In this document: piece after piece, positions 35,944 through 45,840 of the stretch
Numbering within the stretch: the stretch's first letter is position 1
Layout of the letters: each line of letters opens with the position of its first letter
Source of the DNA: Mycolicibacterium litorale
Lineage (GTDB): Bacteria; Actinomycetota; Actinomycetes; Mycobacteriales; Mycobacteriaceae
Length of the DNA stretch: 64,000 bases
Assembly: GCF_014218295.1 (NCBI RefSeq)
Contig: NZ_AP023287.1
Span: 3,224,001 to 3,288,000 of the forward strand
Direction of reading: 5' to 3'
Translations under genes and position numbers: made by a program
The notes under the pieces: generated by a model
What the model was told of the DNA's origin: nothing
The model's database searches: none
What the model saw: only the letters and a program-made list of their open reading frames with translations

Positions 35944-37389
35944 ATGGCACGTGCCGGACAGGTTGATCAGGAACCGGAGTCGACACCGATCAGGCGAGTG
36001 GCCGCGGCCAGCCTGATCGGCACGACGATCGAGTGGTACGACTTCTACATCTACGGCGCGGCATCGGCGACGGTCGTGGGCGCCCTGTTCTTCCCGGGCT
36101 TCTCCACGCTGGCCGGAACACTGGCCGCCTTCAGCACGTTCGCCGTCGGCTTCGTCGCCCGCCCCCTCGGTGGCGCGTTCTTCGGCCATTTCGGTGACCG
36201 GATCGGCCGCAAGAAGATGCTGATCTACAGCCTGCTGCTGATGGGTGTCGCGACGTTCGCGATCGGCCTGCTGCCCACCTTCGACGCCATCGGCATCTGG
36301 GCGCCGATCCTGCTGGTGACGCTGCGGTTCGTCCAGGGCTTCGCCGTCGGCGGCGAATGGGGCGGTGCGGTCATCATGGCCGTCGAGCACGCCCCGGCGA
36401 ACCGGCGCGGCTTCTACGGCAGTTGGCCGCAGATGGGTGTGCCGATCGGCCTGCTGCTGTCGACCGGCCTGTTCGCCCTGTTCTCCTCGATGCCCTCCGA
36501 CGCGTTCGAGACCTGGGGATGGCGAGTTCCGTTCCTGCTCAGTGCCCTTCTGGTCGCCGTCGGTATGTTCATCCGCCTGCGGATCGTCGAGACGCCGGTC
36601 TTCGCCGAGGTCCAGAAGGCCGGGGAGGTCGCGAAGGTGCCGTTCGTCGAGATGGTCCGTTCGCACTCCAAGAGCGTGCTGCTCGCCGGCGGCATCTACC
36701 TCGGCCACGGTGTGCTGTTCTACGTGCTGAGCGTGTTCACGCTGTCGTGGGTCACCAGCCAACTCGGCATGCCCCGCAGCACCTTCTTCACCGCGGTGAT
36801 GATCGCCGCAGCCTGCCAGGCGGTGCTGGTGCCGATGTTCGGCCGGCTGTCGGATGCCCTGGGCCGCAGGCAGGTCTACGCCGGCGGTGCGGTTGGGGCC
36901 ATGCTGTTCGCCTTCCCGCTGTTCTGGCTGATCGAGACCGAACAGCCGATCCTCGTGTGGATCTCGGTGGTCGCCGTCCTCGGTGTCGCGCATCCGGCGA
37001 TGTACGCCCCGACCGCCGCGCTCTACGCTGACCTGTTCCCGCCCCGCATCCGCTACAGCGGCGCCTCGCTGGGTTACCAGTTGGGCGGGGCCACAGTGGG
37101 TTTCGTACCGCTGTTCGCCGCATCGATCGTCGGCTGGGCCGGCGGCGCGTCGTGGCCGATCTCGCTGCTGATCGTCGCCAGCACCATCATCGGCCTGATC
37201 TCCATCATGATCGCCAAACCCGCCTACGCCGATTTCCCGGAACGGTCGAAAGGTGTTTCCCCGAACCTGATTCGGCGGTCGGCTCGCCCGCGCCGACGCC
37301 GTGAGGCCACGCAGTACGCAATAGATGATCACCCAGATGAAGGAGAAGACCAGATATGCCTGATGAGTACGACTACGACGTGGCGGTGA
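35944..37389 (+). CDS. MFS transporter, metabolite:H+ symporter (ProP/ShiA/KgtP-like) family
   Basis: This 481-residue protein has twelve hydrophobic segments. Family motifs include LIGTTIEWYDFYIYG at the start, GHFGDRIGRKKMLIYSLLLMG in loop 2-3 and RFVQGFAVGGEWGGAV in TM4-5, all typical of the metabolite:H+ symporter group that imports organic acids, betaines or shikimate. The substrate is unknown. The start at 35944 (MARAGQVDQEPESTPIRR) follows GAGGAGAGAGG. The last 34 bases overlap the FAD gene, and the C-terminal 40 residues are basic and not membrane-like, so the two are cotranscribed and probably coupled. Confidence 0.9.
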   Translation: MARAGQVDQEPESTPIRRVAAASLIGTTIEWYDFYIYGAASATVVGALFFPGFSTLAGTLAAFSTFAVGFVARPLGGAFFGHFGDRIGRKKMLIYSLLLMGVATFAIGLLPTFDAIGIWAPILLVTLRFVQGFAVGGEWGGAVIMAVEHAPANRRGFYGSWPQMGVPIGLLLSTGLFALFSSMPSDAFETWGWRVPFLLSALLVAVGMFIRLRIVETPVFAEVQKAGEVAKVPFVEMVRSHSKSVLLAGGIYLGHGVLFYVLSVFTLSWVTSQLGMPRSTFFTAVMIAAACQAVLVPMFGRLSDALGRRQVYAGGAVGAMLFAFPLFWLIETEQPILVWISVVAVLGVAHPAMYAPTAALYADLFPPRIRYSGASLGYQLGGATVGFVPLFAASIVGWAGGASWPISLLIVASTIIGLISIMIAKPAYADFPERSKGVSPNLIRRSARPRRRREATQYAIDDHPDEGEDQICLMSTTTTWR

Positions 37390-38768
37390 TCGGCGGCGGT
37401 ACAGCGGGCGCCTTCGCCGGGATCGCGGCGGCGGCGACAGGCGCCAAGACCGTGATCGTCGAGCAATACGGGTACCTCGGCGGAATCCTGTCCCTCGGTA
37501 TGAACCTGTTGGGATCGGCCGACGCGGAGGGCTACTGGGCACTCGGCGGGTATCCCCGCGACATCGTGCGCGACCTGATCAAGAACGGGCACGCGACGCC
37601 GCCGGTGAAGGACAGCCTGTTCGGCTCGATCCTCGCCCAGGACCCCGAACCGTTCAAGATCTACCTGCTTCGCGCGGCCCGGGAGTACGGCGCGGACCTG
37701 CTGTTCCACACCATGTTCCTCGACGCCGAACGTGAGGGGAACCGCGTCACCAGGATCAAGATCGCCAACAAGGCCGGCATCTCGACCCTGCGGGTCAAGA
37801 ACGTCGTCGACGCCACCGGCGACGCGGACGTCGTCGCCCGCGCCGGCGGGGAGTTCGTGTTCGGCAACGCCACCGACCGGGTGACCCAGCCGGTCAGCAA
37901 CATCTTCCGCGTGGGTGGCGTCGACCTGGATCAGGTGTGGGACTACCTCGAGGCGAACCCCGACGACCGCACCGCGCCGACCGGCTGGTCCGGTGAGGCG
38001 TACACGATGGACTACATCCGCAACACGCCCGGCGTCCACCTGATGGCGTTCCAGAACCTCATCAAGAAGGCCAAGGCGGCGGGTGACTTCACGTTGCCGC
38101 GCAACCGGTTCGGGATCTACACCCTGCCCGGGCGCGACGACGTCGTCATCAACATCACCCGCGTCCACGGCATCGACGGCACCGACCCGTGGGACGTCAG
38201 CCGCGCCGAGGCCGAAACCCAGCTGCAGACCTACGAAGCCGTGAACTTCCTGCGCAAGTACGCACCGGGTTTCCAGAACACCTATCTGCTGTCGAATCCG
38301 CATCAGCTCGGGGTGCGCGAAACCCGCCACATCGTCGGTGAACACATGCTGACCAAGGAGGACGTGCTCGCGGGCCGCGACTTCGAGGACCAGCTGGGCC
38401 GCGGCGCCTACCCGCTCGACATCCACGACACCGGCATCGGGGCCAGCGTCCTCGGCAGCAAGGTCGAGGGCGGCGGCATCACCCTCAAGCACCTGCCGCG
38501 CTCGTACGGCATCCCCAAGCGCAGCCTGATCCCCAACGGCCTGGACAACGTGGCCGTCGCAGGCCGGTGCATCAGCTCCGACCACGAAGCGGCCGGATCC
38601 GTACGCGGGCAGGCGGTGTGCATGGTCAGCGGCCACGCCGCGGGCACCCTCTCGGCGATGGCGTCGCGCACCGAGGGAACCCCGCTGCGCGACATCCCGC
38701 ACCAGGAGGTCCAGGAGGTGCTGCTGCACCAGGGCGCGGTACTGGACCGCAACCAGTTGATCGACTGA
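37356..38768 (+). CDS. FAD-dependent oxidoreductase (PF12831-type)
   Basis: This 470-residue flavoprotein has an N-terminal Rossmann motif DYDVAVIGGGTAGAFAGIAA and the FAD-ribose region EQYGYLGGILSLGMN. A central VDATGDADVVARAGGEFVFG and a C-terminal NVAVAGRCISSDHEAAGSVR complete the pattern of the FAD_oxidored family, whose members act on diverse small molecules. No cysteine iron-sulfur motif is visible. AAGGAG precedes the ATG at 37356. Beside an importer and an IclR regulator, it is plausibly the first catabolic enzyme for the imported compound (inference). Confidence 0.88.
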   Translation: MPDEYDYDVAVIGGGTAGAFAGIAAAATGAKTVIVEQYGYLGGILSLGMNLLGSADAEGYWALGGYPRDIVRDLIKNGHATPPVKDSLFGSILAQDPEPFKIYLLRAAREYGADLLFHTMFLDAEREGNRVTRIKIANKAGISTLRVKNVVDATGDADVVARAGGEFVFGNATDRVTQPVSNIFRVGGVDLDQVWDYLEANPDDRTAPTGWSGEAYTMDYIRNTPGVHLMAFQNLIKKAKAAGDFTLPRNRFGIYTLPGRDDVVINITRVHGIDGTDPWDVSRAEAETQLQTYEAVNFLRKYAPGFQNTYLLSNPHQLGVRETRHIVGEHMLTKEDVLAGRDFEDQLGRGAYPLDIHDTGIGASVLGSKVEGGGITLKHLPRSYGIPKRSLIPNGLDNVAVAGRCISSDHEAAGSVRGQAVCMVSGHAAGTLSAMASRTEGTPLRDIPHQEVQEVLLHQGAVLDRNQLID

Positions 38769-38901
38769 CCGGCCGTGCCGGAGTCAGTGGCCGTGCCGAC
38801 TGTGTCGAGGCGAATCCCCTGTCACACAGCAGGAGTCGCACCCCGCACATGGCGCGACGACGGAGGACTGCGGCGCCCGACCGGCGGCGTAGGATACCGG
38901 C

Positions 38902-39678
38902 ATGGCCACTGACGGCACCTTAGCCAAGGGCTTCATCCTGCTCGAAGTCCTGGCCGACCGACCCGACGGGGTCACGGTGACGGGGCTGGCCCGCGAGGTC
39001 GGACTGCCGGCCAGCACCGTCCACCGCCTGCTCACCGAGATGGTGCGAATCGGTCTGGCGCGCACCGACGCTCAGAGCAAGCGCTACCAGCTCGGCAACA
39101 AACTGTTCGAACTGCACCACCGCGCCGCCGAGGTGCGGTCGCTGCCCGAGGTGATGATCGGTGTGATGCGGCGGCTGGCCGACACCACCGGCCTCACGAT
39201 CTTCATGGGTGCCAGAGAAGGCACCCAGTACTTCTACGTGGAGCGGATCGGCGGGACCGACCGCGTGCAGATCCGGGCGTACGTCGGCGAACGCCTCCCG
39301 CTGCACGCCTCCTCCGGCGGCAAATGCCTGCTCGCCTTCCTGCCCGCCCAGGAGCAGGAACAGATCCTCGACCAATTGCAGTGGGAGCGCGTCACCCCGC
39401 ACACCCACATCGACGAGATCGAGTTCCGCAAAGAACTGCGTGAGGTCGCCGAACGAGGTTACGCCCTCAACGACGGTGAGGTGCAGGAAGGGATCCGGGC
39501 CGTCAGCGTTCCGGTCATGAAGGGCAGCAGGCCCGCGTACGCGCTGACCATCTCCGCTCCGGAGTTCCGGCTGCCGCTCGACGCGATCGACGGCTTCGTC
39601 GCACTCCTGACCGAGGCGGCCCGCGAGATCCAGCTGCAACTCCCCCGCGGAGAGGATCGGCCGGTCCGCACCGCGTGA
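38902..39678 (+). CDS. IclR family transcriptional regulator (MFS/oxidoreductase cluster)
   Basis: This 258-residue protein has an N-terminal winged helix (KGFILLEVLADRPDGVTVTG, recognition region VGLPASTVHRLLTEM) and a C-terminal effector domain with ERLPLHASSGGKCLLAFLP and GIRAVSVPVMKGSRPAYALT. It lies 133 bases after the oxidoreductase gene on the same strand. The tandem ATTCC/GGAAT sites before the MFS gene are its likely targets. The effector would be the transported substrate or a product. Confidence 0.9.
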   Translation: MATDGTLAKGFILLEVLADRPDGVTVTGLAREVGLPASTVHRLLTEMVRIGLARTDAQSKRYQLGNKLFELHHRAAEVRSLPEVMIGVMRRLADTTGLTIFMGAREGTQYFYVERIGGTDRVQIRAYVGERLPLHASSGGKCLLAFLPAQEQEQILDQLQWERVTPHTHIDEIEFRKELREVAERGYALNDGEVQEGIRAVSVPVMKGSRPAYALTISAPEFRLPLDAIDGFVALLTEAAREIQLQLPRGEDRPVRTA

Positions 39679-39711
39679 GCGGACGCGACCGCTGCCCGCG
39701 ATAATGACTGC

Positions 39712-40428
39712 GTGCCCTCACGCGTCCTGTTCGTCCACAACGATCCGATAGCGACCGAAGCGCTGCTGGGAGAGGCGTTCTCCGACGCGGGTTTCGAGAT
39801 CGACACCTTCACCGTGGTCCCCGCGGAGCGAACCGGCGAACCCGCCGTCGACGTGACGTTCCCGGACCCCACCGGCTACGACGTCATCGTGCCGCTCGGC
39901 GCGCGATGGCCGGTATACGACGACGCGCTGCGCGCCACCTGGGTCGGAGCGGAGATGGCTATGCTGCGCGACGCCGCCGCGGCCGGGGTCGCGCTGCTGG
40001 GGGTGTGCTTCGGCGGACAGCTCATCGCGCAGGCGTTCGGCGGCACGGTCGGGCGCGCACCCGCACCGGAGATCGGGTGGTACGACATCACCACCGACCG
40101 GCCCGAGCTCGTCGCGCCGGGGCCGTGGTTCCAGTGGCATTTCGACCGGTGGACGCTGCCACCGCGCGCCGTGGAGATCGCGAGAACGACCGACGCCTCA
40201 CAGGCGTTCGTGCTCGACCGCACCCTGGCGTTGCAGTTCCATCCCGAACTCGACCACGCCGTCCTCGTCGACTGGCTGGCCGACGACCGGGACGGAGAAG
40301 CCCTCGCACTCGGCCTGGATCACGAGGAATTGCTTACCCAGACAAGGCAACTCGGCGACGATGCGGCCAAGCGGGCCCGCGGGCTGGTGAACGCGTTCCT
40401 GACCTACGTCGCCCCGCGCCCGAGCTGA
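39712..40428 (+). CDS. class I glutamine amidotransferase domain protein
   Basis: This 238-residue stand-alone GATase1 domain has nucleophile C99 in LLGVCFGGQLIAQAFGG and catalytic H176-x-E178 in LQFHPELDH. Such single-domain proteins act as glutaminases or gamma-glutamyl hydrolases, for example in purine or polyamine breakdown. No synthetase partner is adjacent. The start is GTG at 39712. Its last 25 bases overlap the convergent epimerase gene. Confidence 0.88.
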   Translation: MPSRVLFVHNDPIATEALLGEAFSDAGFEIDTFTVVPAERTGEPAVDVTFPDPTGYDVIVPLGARWPVYDDALRATWVGAEMAMLRDAAAAGVALLGVCFGGQLIAQAFGGTVGRAPAPEIGWYDITTDRPELVAPGPWFQWHFDRWTLPPRAVEIARTTDASQAFVLDRTLALQFHPELDHAVLVDWLADDRDGEALALGLDHEELLTQTRQLGDDAAKRARGLVNAFLTYVAPRPS

Positions 40429-41756
40429 TGGGCCAGCGCGTCGGCCAGACGCGGATGCCGGAACCGGTGACCCAGCGTGTCCAGTCTGGCCGGCAACACC
40501 CGCTGACCGGTCTCGGCGAGCTCACGGGAACCCTGGGCGCCCAGCAGTAGCCGCGGGCCGACCGACGGGACCGGCAGCACCGCCGGCCGGTGCAGCACCG
40601 CGGCCAGTGTCGCGGTGTAGTCGGCGTTGCGCACCGGTTCCGGCGCGACGGCGTTGACCGGCCCACTCATCCGGTCGTCCCACAGCGCCCGGTGGTACAC
40701 ATCGAGCAGATCGTCGAGGCCGATCCAGGACAGCCACTGCCGCCCGGTGCCCAGCCGCCCGCCCAGCCCGGCGGTGAAGAGCGGCCGGAACAGCCGAAGC
40801 GTGCCGCCGGCGGCCGCCTGCACGATCCCGGTGCGCACGGCGCTCACCCGCACACCCGCCTCGGCCGCCGGTGTGGTCGCAGCCTCCCAGTCGGCGACGA
40901 CCTCGGCGAGGAATCCCTCACCGGGCGGGCTGTCCTCGGTGAGCACCGCATCGCCGCGGTCATAGCCGTAGAAGCCGATCGCCGAGGCGCTGACGAAGGT
41001 GCGCACTCCGGCGGACGCGGCCCGGTCCGCGAGCCGGCGCGTCGGGTCGACGCGGCTGTCGCGGACGGCGGCGCGGTGCGCGGCGGTGAACCGGCCCGCG
41101 ATCGACGCGCCGGCCAGGTGGACCACGGCGTCCACCCCGCACAGCAGGTCCGGATCCGGCCGCCCCGGATCCCAGTGACGTTCGTCGGCGCCCGCCGCGG
41201 GACGCCGCACCAGCCGGACCACCCGGTGGCCGCCGCTGGTGAGCATCGCGGTCAGTGCCGTGCCCACCAGCCCGGAGGAGCCGGTGACCGCGACGACCAG
41301 CGGACCGCAGCCGGCCCGGGCGGCGTCGCGGTGGGCGGCGAGGTCGTCGGCGAGCTGGCGGTGCCGGTAGACGAACGTCGGCCGCAGCAGGGAGCCGGGC
41401 ACCGTGGTGTCGACGCGGTCGCGGACCTCGGTGCGGCCCTGGCCGGCGTCGGCGAAGTCGTGGGTGTGGCGCCACCAGCCGATCACCCGCGGCGGCCACG
41501 TCCGCACTCCCCGCGAGGACAACACGTCGACGAACCGGTGCGGCGGGTCGTAGTGCGCCGGATCGTGCCGGGCGATCCAGCGCAGCCCGGCGGGTAGGCC
41601 GAGCACCGCCTGACCGTGCGCCAGCGACGGCGTCTCGGCGACCACCGTCATCGGCTGCCACGGCGGCACCAGCCGGGGCATGGCGCCCGGCCGGGTGTGC
41701 CAGGCGAACACCTCGTCGAGCGGATGGTCGACGGTGCTCGTGAACTCGATGCCCAT
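40404..41756 (-). CDS. TIGR01777 family NAD(P)-dependent epimerase with N-terminal SRPBCC domain
   Basis: In this 450-residue protein, residues 1 to about 145 look like an SRPBCC/START-like domain ([20 protein letters not shown], with [20 protein letters not shown]). From about 148 there is a Rossmann domain [18 protein letters not shown], a YYxxK-like region [16 protein letters not shown], and a C-terminal DUF1731-type end [16 protein letters not shown]. The short-chain epimerase TIGR01777 family (YfcH) has been linked to division phenotypes in some bacteria, but its reaction is unknown. I chose the ATG at 41756. Longer in-frame sequence is only an antisense reading of the neighbouring gene. 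Confidence 0.88.
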   Translation of the reverse strand: MGIEFTSTVDHPLDEVFAWHTRPGAMPRLVPPWQPMTVVAETPSLAHGQAVLGLPAGLRWIARHDPAHYDPPHRFVDVLSSRGVRTWPPRVIGWWRHTHDFADAGQGRTEVRDRVDTTVPGSLLRPTFVYRHRQLADDLAAHRDAARAGCGPLVVAVTGSSGLVGTALTAMLTSGGHRVVRLVRRPAAGADERHWDPGRPDPDLLCGVDAVVHLAGASIAGRFTAAHRAAVRDSRVDPTRRLADRAASAGVRTFVSASAIGFYGYDRGDAVLTEDSPPGEGFLAEVVADWEAATTPAAEAGVRVSAVRTGIVQAAAGGTLRLFRPLFTAGLGGRLGTGRQWLSWIGLDDLLDVYHRALWDDRMSGPVNAVAPEPVRNADYTATLAAVLHRPAVLPVPSVGPRLLLGAQGSRELAETGQRVLPARLDTLGHRFRHPRLADALAHQLGRGAT

Positions 41757-41846
41757 GGCCCTCCCGGTCAGCGGTCTGCTCGCGGTATTCGGCGCCGCGG
41801 CGACGGTGGATTGCATCCCGGCACCGCGGGTACGCCGTTTTCTGCG

Positions 41847-42524
41847 ATGAGCGGATGGGACAGGCCCGGCGCAAGGTTCGCCGGGCGCACCTTCCGGGAC
41901 CGCGCCGACGCCGGCCGGGTCCTGGCCGAGGACATGTCGGCCTACTGCGGCCGCGACGATCTGGTGGTGCTCGGACTGGCGCGGGGTGGCGTTCCGGTCG
42001 GCTGGGAGGTGGCGCACGGGCTGGGTGCGCCGCTCGACGTGTTCCTGGTGCGCAAACTCGGCGTACCGCAGTGGCCGGAGCTCGCCATGGGCGCCATCGC
42101 CTCGGGCGGCGGCGTGGTGGTCAACGACGAGCTGGTCGCGCGTCTCTGCCTCGGCGAAGCGGATCTGCGACGCGCGATCGAGCGCGAGACCGTGGAACTG
42201 CGCCGTCGCGAGACCGCCTACCGGCAGGGCCGGCCGCCGCTGCCGGTCACCGGCGCGACCGTCGTCCTCACCGACGACGGCATCGCGACCGGCGCCAGCA
42301 TGCTGGCCGCGGTGCGGGCGGTGCGGAGCCTGCACCCCGCGCGGATCGTGGTGGCCGTCCCCGTGGGTCCGGCGTCGGCATGCCGGGAGATCGGCGAGGA
42401 GGCGGATGCGGTGGTGTGCGCGACGACGCCGGCCCGGTTCGAGGCCGTCGGACAGGTCTACGCCGATTTCCACCAGGTCACCGACGACGAGGTGCGTGAC
42501 CTGCTGGTGACACCGACCGTCTAA
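41847..42524 (+). CDS. phosphoribosyltransferase (Rv2143 type)
   Basis: This 225-residue PRTase-fold protein has the PRPP-binding loop [17 protein letters not shown] and an N-terminal [19 protein letters not shown]. The substrate base is not predictable. In M. tuberculosis a gene of this kind occupies the same place before Rv2144c, so the conserved gene order resumes here after the accessory segment. I use the ATG at 41847 ([16 protein letters not shown]). Its stop overlaps the stop of the convergent membrane protein gene by four bases. Confidence 0.85.
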   Translation: MSGWDRPGARFAGRTFRDRADAGRVLAEDMSAYCGRDDLVVLGLARGGVPVGWEVAHGLGAPLDVFLVRKLGVPQWPELAMGAIASGGGVVVNDELVARLCLGEADLRRAIERETVELRRRETAYRQGRPPLPVTGATVVLTDDGIATGASMLAAVRAVRSLHPARIVVAVPVGPASACREIGEEADAVVCATTPARFEAVGQVYADFHQVTDDEVRDLLVTPTV

Positions 42525-42892
42525 CGGGTGGTGGGTTCTTCGGGGTGGTCGGCGCCGATCTCGTCCTCGTGGCGCTCGTCGAACGGCACCGCGCGGGTGT
42601 CGGCGTCGGGATCGGTCTCGAACGATTCCGGGGAGTCGGGTTCCTCGGGATAGTCGGCGTCGAACTCATCGGCCGCGACCTCGTCGTCGGCCGTCGCACC
42701 CGCCGCCGGCGCACTGGACGTGGCGGTGCGGGGGCCGCGGGAGCGCTCCCGCACCGCGTCGACGATCAGCAGGAGTACGCCGACGACGCTGGCCACGATG
42801 CAGACCCAGGCGATCACCGCATTGCCGGTGACCACGGCGGTCACCAGCGCGGCGAGCCCGACGACCGCGAGGACGAGCGCGATGATCAGCAT
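42521..42892 (-). CDS. small membrane protein (Rv2144c type)
   Basis: This 123-residue protein has two hydrophobic segments at the N terminus ([20 protein letters not shown] and [20 protein letters not shown]) and a long acidic cytoplasmic tail (about 68-123) rich in Glu, Asp and Pro, ending EEPTTR. It is the conserved partner downstream of wag31 in mycobacteria and the function is unknown. It follows wag31 with a 17-base gap and is probably cotranscribed with it. Confidence 0.85.
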   Translation of the reverse strand: MLIIALVLAVVGLAALVTAVVTGNAVIAWVCIVASVVGVLLLIVDAVRERSRGPRTATSSAPAAGATADDEVAADEFDADYPEEPDSPESFETDPDADTRAVPFDERHEDEIGADHPEEPTTR

Positions 42893-42909
42893 CGATCAGC
42901 GCAGCCGGG

Positions 42910-43728
42910 TCAGTTGTTGCCGCGGTTGAACTGGTTGAAGCCGCCGCCGTCGTTGTTGGCGCTGGAGTCCACCGGCGCGGCCGAACCGCGCTGGCCCAGC
43001 TCCTCGAGCTGCGATTCCAGGTAGGTCTTGAGCCGGGTGCGGTATTCGCGTTCGAAGGTCCGCAGCTGCTCCAGTCGGCCTTCGAGCACGGTCCGCTGCT
43101 GGTTGATGGTGCCCATGATCTCGGAGTGCTTGCGCTCGGCGTCGGCCTGCAGTGCGTCGGCCTTCTCCTGGGCCTGCCGCAGCTGCGCCTCCGACCGGCT
43201 CTGGGCGTCGGCCAGCATCGCATCGGCGCGCTGACGGGCCTCGGTGACCGTGGTCTCGGCGGTGTGCCGGGCCTCGCTGACCATGGCGTCGGCCTGGGCC
43301 CGCGCGTCGGCGAGCAGCTTGTCCGATTCGGCCTTGGCGGTGCTGGTCAGACGGTCGGCGGTCTCCTGTGCGAGGCTGAGCACCTTGGCCGCGCGCAGCG
43401 CGGAGTCCTCGCTCTGCTGCGCGGTGGGCGCCGGCGCCGCGGGCGCCTCGTACACCGGCTGCGGCGGAGGAGTCGGCTCCGGCTCCGGCTCGTAGACCGG
43501 TGCGGGCTGCGCCTGCTGCGACGAACCGCCACCGGAGCGGGCCGCGGCGAGCTCGGAATCGAGTTCGGCCACCCGCTGACGCAGGTCGGTGTTCTCCTCG
43601 ATGAGCCGGGTCAGCTCGTTCTCGACCAGGTCGAGGAAAGCGTCGACTTCGTCTTCGTTGTAGCCGCGTTTGCCGATGGGCGGCTTGCTGAACGCGACAT
43701 TGTGCACGTCGGCGGGTGTGAGCGGCAT
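42910..43728 (-). CDS. wag31: cell division and polar growth protein Wag31 (DivIVA)
   Basis: This 272-residue coiled-coil protein organises polar elongation and envelope synthesis. The N-terminal lipid-binding DivIVA domain starts [20 protein letters not shown] with [18 protein letters not shown] variable Pro-rich linker (about 80-110) contains the repeated [10 protein letters not shown], and a long heptad-rich coiled coil follows (about 115-245). The C terminus ends in an Asn/Gly-rich [22 protein letters not shown] precedes the ATG at 43728. The 206-base upstream gap carries a perfect palindrome. Confidence 0.95.
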   Translation of the reverse strand: MPLTPADVHNVAFSKPPIGKRGYNEDEVDAFLDLVENELTRLIEENTDLRQRVAELDSELAAARSGGGSSQQAQPAPVYEPEPEPTPPPQPVYEAPAAPAPTAQQSEDSALRAAKVLSLAQETADRLTSTAKAESDKLLADARAQADAMVSEARHTAETTVTEARQRADAMLADAQSRSEAQLRQAQEKADALQADAERKHSEIMGTINQQRTVLEGRLEQLRTFEREYRTRLKTYLESQLEELGQRGSAAPVDSSANNDGGGFNQFNRGNN

Positions 43729-43851
43729 TGTCTGCCCCCTTGGAGTCTGGACCGTCAACCGATCTCAAAGTGTAAAGCCTGCTTGGAACGCAACTGGCGT
43801 CCATCCTGTCACACCAGACCCGGCGGTCGCAGCGGAGGTCAAATTTTAAGA

Positions 43852-43868
43852 GCGAATTTCAAATTCGC
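43852..43868. promoter_or_regulatory. 17-bp perfect palindrome upstream of wag31
   Basis: GCGAATTTCAAATTCGC has 8-bp arms about one central base, in an AT-rich island between yggT and wag31, 124 bases before the wag31 start and 67 bases past the yggT stop. It could be an operator or the stem of a short hairpin. Its AT-rich core argues against a strong terminator. Confidence 0.45.
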
Positions 43869-43934
43869 AACGTCAATTCTCGATCTCGGCAAACTCGCCC
43901 CGACGGCGGCCCCGAGCGCGGCCCGTGACCAGGC

Positions 43935-44225
43935 TCAGGCCGCGGCGCCGAACGCCAATTGCATACCGATGAAGGCCACGAGCAGCAGCACCATGATCGA
44001 CAGGTCGAAACGCACCGCACCTATGGTGAGCTGGGGAATGATGCGGCGCAGCAATTTCACCGGCGGATCGGTCAGCGTCATGATCACCTCGAGCACCACG
44101 ACCGTCAGCCCGCGCGGGCGCCAGTCACGGCTGAACGAGCGGATGAACTCGACCACGACCCGCGCGATGAGCAACAGCCAGAAGACGAACAGCGCAAAAC
44201 CAAGGATTTCGAAGAACAGCGCCAA
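43935..44225 (-). CDS. YggT family membrane protein
   Basis: This 96-residue protein has two transmembrane segments (LFFEILGFALFVFWLLLIARVVVEF and LSIMVLLLVAFIGMQLAF) separated by the conserved YggT loop with LTDPPVKLLRRIIPQ. It lies between sepF and wag31, the standard place in actinobacteria (Rv2146c). A role in envelope or division functions is suspected from context but not defined. Confidence 0.9.
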   Translation of the reverse strand: MALFFEILGFALFVFWLLLIARVVVEFIRSFSRDWRPRGLTVVVLEVIMTLTDPPVKLLRRIIPQLTIGAVRFDLSIMVLLLVAFIGMQLAFGAAA

Positions 44226-44355
44226 CGGAAGCTCGACCTCACTACGGGCAGATGTGTGACATTCGATACAGGTGGGAAAACAACCTCGTCAGCCTACCTG
44301 TCGGGCCGCGGCGCCGCCGTGGTCAGCGGCCGTGCCGAACGTCACGGACAGGCAC

Positions 44356-45012
44356 TCACTGGTAGGCGTAGAAGCCCGCTTCCGCGATCCGCCTGCGCTC
44401 GTCGGCGGTGACGTCCACGTCGGCCGGCGACAACAGGAACACCTTGGTGGCGACCTTGTCGAACGATCCGCGCAGGGCGAAGGCCAGGCCGGCGGCGAAG
44501 TCGACGAGCCGCTTGGCGTCCGCGTTGTCCATCGACACCAGGTCCATGATCACCGGCGTGCCGTCGCGGAACTTCTCGCCGATCGTGCGGGCCTCGCTGT
44601 AGTCCTTGGGCCGCAGGGTCGTGATCTTGGCCAGTGGACTGCCTTCCTCGAAGAGCATCGCCATCCGGCGCGGGTCCATCGCCAGCGCGCCGCGGGTCGA
44701 ACCGCGCAGCGCGCCCAGGCGCGGCGGCGGGGTGGCGCGATCGAACTCGCGCGGGCCGCGCATCCGGGGCTCGAAGCGCGGTTCGTCGTAGCCGCCCCGG
44801 TAGATCGGCGGTTCGTCGTATTCGCGAGGGGCGGGCCGGTCGTCGTAGTCGCGACCGTAACCGTCCTCCTCGAACCGGTCCTCGCGCGGACGGCGTGCGT
44901 AGCCACGGGCGGCGCCGCGCTCGGCGCGGTCCTCGTCCTCGTAGTACTCGTCGTCGTAGTCATCCATCGGCGCCATACCGAAGTAGGCCTTGACCTTGTG
45001 CAATGTGCTCAT
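44356..45012 (-). CDS. sepF: cell division protein SepF
   Basis: This 218-residue protein anchors FtsZ to the membrane in actinobacteria, which lack FtsA. The N-terminal amphipathic helix [13 protein letters not shown] binds membrane. A long disordered Asp/Arg/Tyr-rich linker (about 15-120) follows, then the C-terminal SepF domain (about 125-210) with [20 protein letters not shown] and [16 protein letters not shown], which binds the FtsZ tail. It is in the ftsZ cluster, 66 bases after yggS. Confidence 0.95.
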   Translation of the reverse strand: MSTLHKVKAYFGMAPMDDYDDEYYEDEDRAERGAARGYARRPREDRFEEDGYGRDYDDRPAPREYDEPPIYRGGYDEPRFEPRMRGPREFDRATPPPRLGALRGSTRGALAMDPRRMAMLFEEGSPLAKITTLRPKDYSEARTIGEKFRDGTPVIMDLVSMDNADAKRLVDFAAGLAFALRGSFDKVATKVFLLSPADVDVTADERRRIAEAGFYAYQ

Positions 45013-45078
45013 CGCGCGACCCTTCTGAAGACCGTCAAGCTGTGGTGTCTGTGATGATGGTGTGACTGGAGTGACTAC

Positions 45079-45840
45079 TCACGGTGACGTTAGAGGACGG
45101 GGCCCCATAAGCGCGGTACCGACACGCACACATGTCGAGCCGTGTTCGACCGCCGTCTCGAGGTCGCCTGACATCCCGGCCGACAACTCGAGCCGCTGCT
45201 GGTACCCCTTCTGTACCCGCTGCCATTCCGCCTGCAAACGCGCGAACGCCCCAGCCGGTTCGGCGCCGAGCGGCGGAATGCCCATCAGCCCGACGAACTG
45301 CAGCGCCTCGGCGGAATCGACTGCGGCACAGAGTTCGTCGATCAGGTCGGGATCCTCGACGTCGACGCCGCCGCGCTCGGTGTCACCGTCGAGGCTGAGC
45401 TGCAGGTACACCCGCAGCGGCGCGGTGCGCACCCCCTCGGCCATCGCGTCGGCCGCGCCCCGGTCCAGCGCGGCGATCAGTTTGGCGCTGTCCACCGAAT
45501 GCGCGGCGTACGCCCAGCGCGCGACCGCCCTCGCCTTGTTGCGCTGGATCCGGCCGACCATGTGCCAACGCACCGGATCGTCGAGGATGTCGGGACCCAG
45601 CGTCCCGGCGATCTCGGCGACCTTCTTCGCCGCCTCCTGCTCCCGGGACTCGGCGAAGTCGCGGCATCCCAGCCGGTACAGGATCCGCACATCGGAGGCC
45701 GGGAAGAACTTGGTCACCGGCAGCAGCCGGATCTCGGCGACATCGCGGCCCGCCGCCTGCGCCGCGCGGGCGAGCCGCTCCCGCACCGCCGCCAGCGAAG
45801 CGGCGAGCTGGGCGTCCCGATCGGTGGTCACCGCGCTCAC
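45079..45840 (-). CDS. YggS family pyridoxal phosphate-binding protein
   Basis: This 253-residue PLP homeostasis protein (PLPBP/YggS) has the PLP-lysine motif IRLLPVTKFFPASDVR and a phosphate-binding end MSGDLETAVEHGSTCVRVGTA. It buffers PLP and affects amino-acid metabolism, without known enzyme activity. Two GTG starts are possible, 45849 and 45840. I prefer 45840, which overlaps the pgeF stop as GTGA. Confidence 0.9.
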   Translation of the reverse strand: MSAVTTDRDAQLAASLAAVRERLARAAQAAGRDVAEIRLLPVTKFFPASDVRILYRLGCRDFAESREQEAAKKVAEIAGTLGPDILDDPVRWHMVGRIQRNKARAVARWAYAAHSVDSAKLIAALDRGAADAMAEGVRTAPLRVYLQLSLDGDTERGGVDVEDPDLIDELCAAVDSAEALQFVGLMGIPPLGAEPAGAFARLQAEWQRVQKGYQQRLELSAGMSGDLETAVEHGSTCVRVGTALMGPRPLTSP

